Source: an uncultured Clostridia bacterium
GTDB taxonomy: Bacteria; Bacillota; Clostridia; Oscillospirales; Oscillospiraceae
Direction of reading: 5' to 3'
DNA length: 11,583 nucleotides
NCBI GenBank assembly: GCA_937894515.1
Contig: CALCRH010000038.1
Span: forward strand, 1 to 11,583
The position numbers and the translations under genes are program-made. The notes below the pieces were generated by a model. That model searched no databases. It was not told the origin of the DNA and was given only the letters and a program-made list of their open reading frames with translations. Below are positions 7,118-11,583 of this stretch, piece after piece (positions within the stretch are counted from its first letter, which is position 1; each line of letters starts with the position of its first letter).

Positions 7118-7297
7118 TCATTTTTGCTTGATAACGATGAAGTTGTCTGTCAGATCTACCGTTTTCAGGACACCTGTCATGGCTACAGGAATCCCCATAA
7201 TGTCGGTGAAGATCAGTTGTCCATCCTTTTGGGTAACTGCGGCCACATTTTTCAATAAAACCTGCCGGTTTTCATCATAGACGGTAGAGAGGCACAT
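7118..7297 (-). CDS. CooT-family small nickel-binding protein (59 aa)
   Basis: Read on the minus strand, this gene encodes 59 residues starting MCLSTVYDENRQVLLKNVA, then a beta-rich stretch with FTDIMGIPVAMTG and ending VDLTDNFIVIKQK. The MC[LM] start, length of about 60 residues and all-beta pattern match CooT. CooT is a homodimeric protein of CO dehydrogenase maturation that binds Ni(II), with Cys2 implicated. The reading frame begins four bases after the stop of the upstream His-rich gene, with AAGGGGGAATAAAGC as ribosome binding site. It ends at TGA 7118 just before a terminator. No CO dehydrogenase is nearby. Together with the CooC-like ATPase (1506), it suggests delivery or buffering of nickel for the cluster. 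The family call is by pattern; metal identity is inferred from characterised CooT. Confidence 0.82.
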   Translation of the reverse strand: MCLSTVYDENRQVLLKNVAAVTQKDGQLIFTDIMGIPVAMTGVLKTVDLTDNFIVIKQK

Positions 7298-7301
7298 TGC
7301 T

Positions 7302-7523
7302 TTATTCCCCCTTTAAAATTCGCAGAGCTTCCTCTAACTTTTCGTTTCCTACCTGGTAATCTACACAGGCATCATGGATCAGCTGACCGGCTTCGCCCTC
7401 TATTTCATGGCTCAGCTCATGAAGCTCCTCTGTATGGTGTTTGTTGTGGCTCACCGCATACTGCAGGAGCGCCAAAAGTTCCTCAGAGGAATGATGTTCT
7501 TCCGGATGATGATGCATATGCAT
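7302..7523 (-). CDS. Histidine-rich small protein, putative metal-binding (73 aa)
   Basis: This gene encodes 73 residues, twelve of them histidines. It begins MHMHHHPEEHH, continues with HNKHHTEELHELSHEIEG (26-43) and ends in an acidic helical tail with one Cys (C53). The rest is predicted to be helical (LLALLQYAV; GNEKLEEALRILKG). It probably binds Ni, Co or Zn, as the His-rich ends of HypB or metal chaperones do. It is not a family I can name with certainty. A longer frame from 7613 is rejected as the start because a near-consensus promoter lies inside it. ATG 7523 has GCGAGGA about nine bases upstream and falls about 25-30 bases after the predicted transcription start. It is the first gene of a two-gene operon with CooT, antisense to the surrounding cluster. 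Confidence 0.82.
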   Translation of the reverse strand: MHMHHHPEEHHSSEELLALLQYAVSHNKHHTEELHELSHEIEGEAGQLIHDACVDYQVGNEKLEEALRILKGE

Positions 7524-7554
7524 GGCTGAATCCTCGCTTTCTTTCAGATACCAT

Positions 7555-7583
7555 ATTGTATCATGCTGCAAAGAAGCCGTCAA
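7555..7583 (-). promoter_or_regulatory. Near-consensus sigma-A promoter of the His-rich/CooT operon
   Basis: On the minus strand TTGACG (7583-7578) and TACAAT (7560-7555) are exactly 17 bases apart, and a TGN extended -10 element precedes TACAAT. The expected start lies near 7548, about 25 bases before ATG 7523. This is the best promoter in the window and implies substantial transcription unless a repressor intervenes. Confidence 0.82.
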
Positions 7584-7682
7584 GTCCGGACCACCCCAGC
7601 ATTCAAAGCACAATCTTTCGCAAAATCAGTCATTTTACTGTTGACATACAAAGCTTTTCATGAAGGAGAATGAGAGAACACC

Positions 7683-8897
7683 ATGAGAGACTTAAAGCAT
7701 TTGATTTACTTTGAAAATCTTTTGCAGGAAGCCAACAACGATTTGGTCAAGCAGGCCAAAAACGATGGTAAGCGCATTTTAGGCTACACCTGCTACTTCA
7801 TGCCGGAGGTCCTTCTGGATCTGCCCGGCTGCGTTGGTGTCCGGCTTCGGGCACCTCGCTGCACCAGTCCTGATATGGCCACCTACTATATGTCCGGCCG
7901 CACCTGCCACTATGGTCGCAGCTTGATGGAGCGGGCATTGGAGGGCGGTTACAATTTCCTGGATGCACAGATGGCCACTGAGACCTGCACCGTGACCTGC
8001 CGCTTCCAGGAGCATCTGCAGCAGAAAAAAATCGATTCTGTGGCAGATATGAACATTATCCAGAATCCGGATTTTTTCTGTGAATTCATTGATGTTCCGT
8101 TTAAGCAGAACGAAAACGGCTTCGACCACTACCGGGAACAGCTGCAGGCTCATGTACTGGACAAGCTCTGTGAGAATTTTGGCATTGACACGTCTGATGA
8201 CGCATTGCTGCAAGCCATCAACGAGCATAATGAGGTCTGCCGCCTGATTACCGAGATCGGTTCCTACCGAAAGTTAGACGTCCCTACCATCACCGGCTAC
8301 GAATTCCAAGTCATCCAGCTGGTGACCCTGGTATGCCCCAAGTATCTGATTTTACCCTTCCTGCGGGAAACGGCAGAGGAACTGAAGACCCGCAAGCCTG
8401 ATGCCAAGCCCAACTACCGCTGCAAAGTGGTTCTCTCCGGCAGCGAAAACGATGACCCGGATTTCACAAAGCTCATCGAAAGCTGTGGCGCTCTGGTAGT
8501 TGCTGACCGACACTGCTACGGCAGTCTTCCCGGCCGGGAAGAAATCACGGTGGCAGAAGGACAGTCCCCGCTGGACGCCATTGCCCGGCACTATCTGCTT
8601 ACAAGCTGCTGTCCTCGTTTCATGCCGCAGGATGCCATGCGTCAGCGCAAGCAGTATTTGGCCGACCTTGTGAAGGAGTACAAGGCTGACGGTCTTATCG
8701 TTACTTCCAACAAGTTCTGTGAATACTGGAGCTATGAGCGTACCATCAACGCCATTGTTCTTCCCCGGGACTTCCAAATTCCTACCTGCTCCATTGAAAA
8801 GGAATACCTGAACTCCGCTTCCGGTCAGCTTCGTACCCGTTTTCAGGCCTTTGTGGAGAGCGTGGAGATCAAGAAACTCCAGGAGGGCAAAAAATGA
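7683..8897 (+). CDS. 2-hydroxyacyl-CoA dehydratase / benzoyl-CoA reductase family small subunit (BcrC/HgdB-like), module 2
   Basis: This 404-residue paralogue of the gene at 2328 shares MRDLKHL at the start, GYTC..MPEVLLDL (34-47), RLRAPR, MATYYMS.RTC (66-75), GGYNFLDA, the EHNEVCRLITEIG stretch (181-193), ADRHCYGSLPGREE (274-287) and GQLRTRFQAFVESVEIK. The cluster-ligand cysteines C75, C102 and C346 are all kept. It is richer in cysteine than its paralogue (additional C60, C106, C133, C163, C309-C310). The segment after residue 110 differs in length and sequence, which could alter substrate choice. It starts with ATG after AAGGAGA (13 bases) and a closer GAGAG. Its stop overlaps the large subunit start by four bases. 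No clear plus-strand promoter is visible in front of it. The role is as for module 1: the ATP-activated catalytic component, substrate unknown. Confidence 0.9.
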   Translation: MRDLKHLIYFENLLQEANNDLVKQAKNDGKRILGYTCYFMPEVLLDLPGCVGVRLRAPRCTSPDMATYYMSGRTCHYGRSLMERALEGGYNFLDAQMATETCTVTCRFQEHLQQKKIDSVADMNIIQNPDFFCEFIDVPFKQNENGFDHYREQLQAHVLDKLCENFGIDTSDDALLQAINEHNEVCRLITEIGSYRKLDVPTITGYEFQVIQLVTLVCPKYLILPFLRETAEELKTRKPDAKPNYRCKVVLSGSENDDPDFTKLIESCGALVVADRHCYGSLPGREEITVAEGQSPLDAIARHYLLTSCCPRFMPQDAMRQRKQYLADLVKEYKADGLIVTSNKFCEYWSYERTINAIVLPRDFQIPTCSIEKEYLNSASGQLRTRFQAFVESVEIKKLQEGKK

Positions 8898-10531
8898 AAA
8901 AGTTGGATCTTAAAAAGTTTAAGAACATTGACTATAAGAAAGCCGCCAAGGATTTTTGGTATGGAAAACCCCACGGTGAGCGGCGCTTAGGTGAACTGTA
9001 CTGCGACAAGACCGGTCTTTATAAACACCGGGAATGGCGCGGTGTCAAGGACACCATGTACTATTTCAATAATATCTGGCTGTATAATTACGCCTCTTTG
9101 GTTGCAGAAATGCTGAAAAGCGGCGGTCTTGAAGGCGCTATGCTCTTTGTCAAGGGCCTGTGGCGCTACCGTTGGATCGGTCAGGCTTATCTGCCTGTGA
9201 TCCACTGGTTCGATCGTGGTCTGGAAGGTCTGCGCGGCAAAGCTCTGCGAGCCAGCGCATGGCACTACAATGCCATGGTAGGCGTGTCCGTACAGCAGAT
9301 CCTGAATATGCTCAAAGCCGATGCCAATCTGCATGGCGGCGAGCATAACGATGCTTGGGCACACACCTTTGCTCATAAGGAAACCCTGTGGGGCGGTGTA
9401 TTCTATCCCTGGAGCGATAAATTCCAGCATGTACCCGTGGAAATGATCCCCTACTTCGTCACCTGCCACGTGAATAACCACACCGTACTCAACTACATAG
9501 ACGCAGTGCAGTCCATCGGTCTGCCCAGTGACCCCTGCCCCATGTGTCAGGCAGAGGCAGGACTGTTCGTCCTGGACGATATGCCCGACTACTCCCCCTG
9601 GTTCTTCACCTCCAATGAAGCCTGTGACGGTTCTGTTGCCAGCACGGTTTTGCAGGACTGGCTTTGGGATAAGCCCATCTTTGCCCTGCCCCAGCCCATG
9701 CAGTTTGATGACCCGCTGGTACAGAAGCACTGCGGCAATGAGATCCGCGAGCTGTGGAAGTTTGTGGAAGAAAAGACCGGTGTCAAGCCCAATTTTGACC
9801 TGATGCGGCAGCGCTTGGAAGCACAGAATGAGCTTCAGCGCTTCGAGTGGGAAAAGTGGGACGTGGCCGCCAACACCAGCTATTATCCCATCAACGGTGT
9901 GGCACAGGCACTATACCGCATCTACTACTCTCAGTACGGCGAAAATCCCATCTGGCACAGAACGGACAAGAAGGTCCGCAAAATCATGGAAAAGTGTGTG
10001 TCCGAAAAAATCGACACATTCCCCAATACCCGTCACCGGGTGATCGCCTGGTCGTGTGCGCCCCTCTATTATTCCCACTGGTGTACCTGGGCCTATAACT
10101 GCTGGGGTCTGAACACCATTATCAACATGGACTCTCTCATGTTCGACATGACTCTGCGTACTGACACCGTGGACAACACGGTGGAGGACATGGCGCTGTA
10201 TCATGAATGGGCTCCCATGCGGCGTATGGCCGTTGGCGGTATGCACCATATCTTTGAGCTGTGGGAGTACATGGAAAAGTTCCACTGCGACATGGTGATG
10301 ATGTACGATCAGCTCCAGTGCAAGGGAATGCAGGGTGTTCACGGTCTGTTTGAGGACGAATTCCGCGCCCGGAACATTCACGCTATTTGGATGCCCCATG
10401 CGCTGCCGGATAAGCGTACCGTTTCTCGCCGTGAGATCCGCAGCATCATCAATGACTACATGACTACTGTCATGCACGAGGAACCGTTGGATCCCTCTCT
10501 GCTGGACTTTGATGACGGCGAAAGCTGGTAA
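8894..10531 (+). CDS. 2-hydroxyacyl-CoA dehydratase / benzoyl-CoA reductase family large subunit with N-terminal extension (BcrB/HgdA-like), module 2
   Basis: This 545-residue paralogue of the gene at 3521 lacks about 50 of that protein's N-terminal residues but still exceeds the usual family length. Landmarks are HREWRG (45-50, matching REWKGL in the paralogue), NYIDAVQSIGLPSDPCP (200-216), NEACDGSV (241-248), IAWSCAPLYY (384-393), NCWGLN (402-407) and QLQCKGM (473-479). The predicted cluster ligands are C215, C244 and C476. A second Cys at 218 (PCPMC) and many Trp and His residues (for example GGEHNDAWAHTFAHKE, 148-163) are specific to this copy. The end TVMHEEPLDPSLLDFDD matches the paralogue. 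Translation is coupled to the small subunit (ATGA). With no second activase nearby it probably relies on the one at 5368. The N-terminal ~200 residues are not a domain I recognise. Confidence 0.87.
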   Translation: MKKLDLKKFKNIDYKKAAKDFWYGKPHGERRLGELYCDKTGLYKHREWRGVKDTMYYFNNIWLYNYASLVAEMLKSGGLEGAMLFVKGLWRYRWIGQAYLPVIHWFDRGLEGLRGKALRASAWHYNAMVGVSVQQILNMLKADANLHGGEHNDAWAHTFAHKETLWGGVFYPWSDKFQHVPVEMIPYFVTCHVNNHTVLNYIDAVQSIGLPSDPCPMCQAEAGLFVLDDMPDYSPWFFTSNEACDGSVASTVLQDWLWDKPIFALPQPMQFDDPLVQKHCGNEIRELWKFVEEKTGVKPNFDLMRQRLEAQNELQRFEWEKWDVAANTSYYPINGVAQALYRIYYSQYGENPIWHRTDKKVRKIMEKCVSEKIDTFPNTRHRVIAWSCAPLYYSHWCTWAYNCWGLNTIINMDSLMFDMTLRTDTVDNTVEDMALYHEWAPMRRMAVGGMHHIFELWEYMEKFHCDMVMMYDQLQCKGMQGVHGLFEDEFRARNIHAIWMPHALPDKRTVSRREIRSIINDYMTTVMHEEPLDPSLLDFDDGESW

Positions 10532-10534
10532 GAC

Positions 10535-10552
10535 AAGGAGGTTATGAAAATG
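10535..10552 (+). promoter_or_regulatory. Ribosome binding site deciding among three ATG codons
   Basis: AAGGAGG at 10535-10541 precedes ATGAAAATGAAAATG (ATGs at 10544, 10550 and 10556). The first ATG is only two bases away, too close for normal initiation. The second is eight bases away, which is ideal. So 10550 is preferred. Confidence 0.55.
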
Positions 10553-10768
10553 AAAATGGTATGGAAAATCATCAGCCGGGTTCTGCTCATTGCCGCCGGT
10601 GTTTATGCGCTTTTGTTTGCTGTGTTCTTCTTTGATCTGGATGGAAAATTCATTTTCAAAAAGGTAGAGCCGCTGTTGGTCAAGCACTATGATAAGATGG
10701 AGCGCCGGGATCCCTTGAAGGTCGCTTATGGCACCGACAAACCCCCTGTGGATTACGGTACCCGATAA
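10550..10768 (+). CDS. Small single-pass membrane protein, module 2 (72 aa; 74 aa if started at 10544)
   Basis: The protein begins MKMVWKIISRVLLIAAG, and one transmembrane helix covers about residues 7-26 (ISRVLLIAAGVYALLFAVFF). A tail of about 45 residues follows, with FFDLDGK at the helix end, a basic/amphipathic stretch (KKVEPLLVKHYDKMERRD) and a proline/tyrosine-rich end. It has no signal-peptidase site I would trust. It follows the module 2 large subunit gene by 18 bp, and its TAA overlaps the ATG of the CsoR-like gene (TAATG). Its layout and its helix-end F[FW][DN]LD.K element parallel the 55-residue protein at 6192, so each catalytic pair is accompanied by one such protein. A membrane tether or assembly factor is a reasonable inference; I know of no named family. 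Confidence 0.75.
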   Translation: MKMVWKIISRVLLIAAGVYALLFAVFFFDLDGKFIFKKVEPLLVKHYDKMERRDPLKVAYGTDKPPVDYGTR

Positions 10769-11058
10769 TGGCAGAGCATTCTCATAAACACGCCGGTGCA
10801 CATTCGCAGACCAAGGCCGTACTCAACCGCCTTTCCCGGGCGCAGGGACATTTAGATGCTGTGCGCCGAATGGTAGAGCGCGGTGAGGACTGTTCCGAGG
10901 TGCTGGTACAACTCTCTGCAGTGATTTCCGCGCTGAACAGCACAGGGCGGCTGATCCTGAAAGATCATATCTCCCACTGCATCGTGGATGCTGTGGAGGA
11001 TAACGATCAAGAGGCGCTGGAAAAACTGGATGAGGCGATTGATCGCTTCATGCGGTGA
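10768..11058 (+). CDS. CsoR/RcnR-family metal-sensing transcriptional repressor
   Basis: This 96-residue all-helical DUF156-type protein contains the family core LNRLSRAQGHLDAVRRMVERG (19-39) and C42SEVLVQLSAVISALNS. The sensor triad is C42, H67 and C71 (DHISHC), with the 25- and 4-residue spacings of Cu(I)-sensing CsoR. H70 and a His-rich start (H4, H6, H8, H12) are extra potential ligands. Members form tetramers that bind operator DNA without metal and let go when Cu(I), Ni(II) or Co(II) binds. The C-H-C set favours copper, while the N-terminal histidines and nickel-type neighbours leave Ni or Co open. Its start overlaps the stop of the membrane microprotein, so it belongs to the module 2 operon and may autoregulate it or the metal genes. 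Its operator is not identified. Confidence 0.88.
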   Translation: MAEHSHKHAGAHSQTKAVLNRLSRAQGHLDAVRRMVERGEDCSEVLVQLSAVISALNSTGRLILKDHISHCIVDAVEDNDQEALEKLDEAIDRFMR

Positions 11059-11122
11059 GCGGGACGTGCAGCTTTCCAATTATCGTATCTTTATATTCGT
11101 TATTGATTTATGGAGAAGAGTT

Positions 11123-11398
11123 ATGGATAAAATCATTGATTTCGTGAGAGATACTGCCACAGCCGCATGCTCTGCCGCTTTGAAGTGCGGTGCATCTGTC
11201 AGCAAAAAGGCAGCAACTCTTATAAAACGCGGCGTTAAATCGCTGATAAATAAGCGTGAGTGTAATAAGGGCGAAAAGAAATGCCCCTGCACCGCTCTAT
11301 TGACAAAGCTTCGCCCAGTGATGAAAACCACGATGCTGGCTGCAGGCGTCGTAGCGTTGGTTTCCGGTCTGTGTTTCTTCCTTAGCAAGAAAAAATGA
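11123..11398 (+). CDS. Small tail-anchored cysteine-containing protein of unknown function (91 aa)
   Basis: ATG 11123 has GGAGAAGAG just upstream, so I prefer it over the in-frame extension from 10988, which overlaps the CsoR-like gene. The protein has an amphipathic helical start (MDKIIDFVRDTATAACSAAL), a basic middle (KKAATLIKRGVKSLINKREC), a KKCPC motif (53-57 region) and one C-terminal transmembrane helix (TTMLAAGVVALVSGLCFFL) ending in KKK. It contains seven cysteines in total. This suggests an inner-membrane tail-anchored protein. I do not recognise the family. It lies 64 bp after the repressor gene and before a strong terminator, so it may be the last gene of the cluster or a separate unit. 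A metal or redox role would be only guesswork from the cysteines. Confidence 0.65.
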   Translation: MDKIIDFVRDTATAACSAALKCGASVSKKAATLIKRGVKSLINKRECNKGEKKCPCTALLTKLRPVMKTTMLAAGVVALVSGLCFFLSKKK

Positions 11399-11418
11399 TG
11401 ATTTAATCATAAATCCGA

Positions 11419-11459
11419 GGAAGGGAGAGGCCGATGCTCTCCCTTCCCTCTTTCTTTGG
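11419..11459 (+). terminator. Rho-independent terminator ending the cluster
   Basis: GGAAGGGAGAG (11419-11429) and CTCTCCCTTCC (11437-11447) form a perfect 11-bp stem with the 7-base loop GCCGATG, followed by the pyrimidine/T-rich CTCTTTCTTT. It lies 21 bp after the stop of the small membrane protein and before htpG, separating the two transcription units on the plus strand. Confidence 0.8.
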
Positions 11460-11492
11460 CACATTCACTTTTCAACAGGAGGCACAATACAC

Positions 11493-11583
11493 ATGAGTAA
11501 AAAAGAATTCAAGGCAGAGTCACGGCGTCTTCTTGACCTGATGATCAACTCCATCTATACCCACAAGGAGATTTTTCTCCGGG
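11493..11583 (+). CDS. htpG: Hsp90-family chaperone HtpG, N-terminal fragment
   Basis: The first 30 residues (start MSKKEFKAESRRLLDLMINS, followed by IYTHKEIFLR) are the highly conserved beginning of bacterial Hsp90, the first helix of the N-terminal GHKL ATPase domain. The gene continues beyond the right edge. ATG 11493 follows CAGGAGG with about 11 bases of spacing. It lies after the terminator at 11419-11459 and is probably an independent housekeeping gene in the cytoplasm. No CIRCE-type repeat is visible in the short gap upstream. Confidence 0.95.
   Translation, partial: MSKKEFKAESRRLLDLMINSIYTHKEIFLR

Noticed and set aside
7524..7613. Extended N-terminus of the His-rich protein from 7613 (MCFECWGG...)
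   Set aside because: A near-consensus -35/-10 pair lies inside this stretch, so transcription should begin after it; ATG 7523 has its own ribosome binding site.
9911..10801. Minus-strand frame of 296 codons
   Set aside because: It spans three overlapping plus-strand genes with strong start signals and known families; the translation resembles no protein I recognise.
10988..11122. Upstream extension of the 91-residue protein
   Set aside because: It overlaps the CsoR-like coding sequence in another frame, while GGAGAAGAG directly precedes ATG 11123.
1..11583. CRISPR arrays, insertion sequences, tRNA or rRNA genes
   Set aside because: No regularly spaced repeats, transposase motifs, terminal inverted repeats or RNA gene signatures were found on reading both strands.

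Overview
The window comes from the chromosome of an anaerobic, low-to-mid GC Gram-positive bacterium. It most resembles a gut-type member of the Clostridia (Oscillospiraceae-like). The clues are strong AGGAGG-type ribosome binding sites, a near-consensus sigma-A promoter, oxygen-sensitive ATP-driven reductase/dehydratase families, a clostridial old yellow enzyme homologue, and an Hsp90 start typical of Firmicutes. The species assignment is inference.

Layout. (1) 1-1226, minus: the first 408 residues of an FMN-binding old yellow enzyme/2-enoate reductase-type oxidoreductase, running off the left edge. (2) 1227-1505: a divergent intergenic region with a candidate minus-strand promoter and a 17-bp palindrome. 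(3) 1506-7084, plus: module 1. It holds a CooC/AcsF-family nickel-insertion type ATPase, a small and a large subunit of the 2-hydroxyacyl-CoA dehydratase/benzoyl-CoA reductase (HAD/BCR) superfamily, their ASKHA-type [4Fe-4S] activase, a 55-residue single-pass membrane protein, and a 240-residue protein resembling the N-terminal/middle part of acetyl-CoA synthase (CdhC) without its nickel-site domain. (4) 7118-7523, minus: a two-gene operon inserted antisense, with its own promoter and terminator, encoding a histidine-rich small protein and a CooT-family nickel-binding protein. (5) 7683-11058, plus: module 2. It holds a paralogous small/large HAD/BCR pair, a second single-pass membrane microprotein and a CsoR/RcnR-family metal-sensing repressor. 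(6) 11123-11398: a small cysteine-containing tail-anchored protein, followed by a strong terminator. (7) 11493 to the right edge: the start of htpG, which appears unrelated.

How the parts may work together. The activase would use ATP to fire single low-potential electrons into one or both HAD/BCR pairs, which carry three conserved cysteines per subunit for iron-sulfur clusters. The unusual feature is the nickel signature around them: a CooC-like ATPase with its CxC motif, a CooT-like protein, a His-rich protein, a CdhC-like fragment and a metal-sensor repressor, with no CO dehydrogenase or complete acetyl-CoA synthase in view. This suggests an uncharacterised, probably membrane-associated, metal-dependent low-potential redox system built from two duplicated BCR-like pairs. 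The divergent old yellow enzyme homologue may act on the same substrate or pathway. The substrate cannot be read from the sequence, and no CoA ligase or CoA transferase is present in the window.
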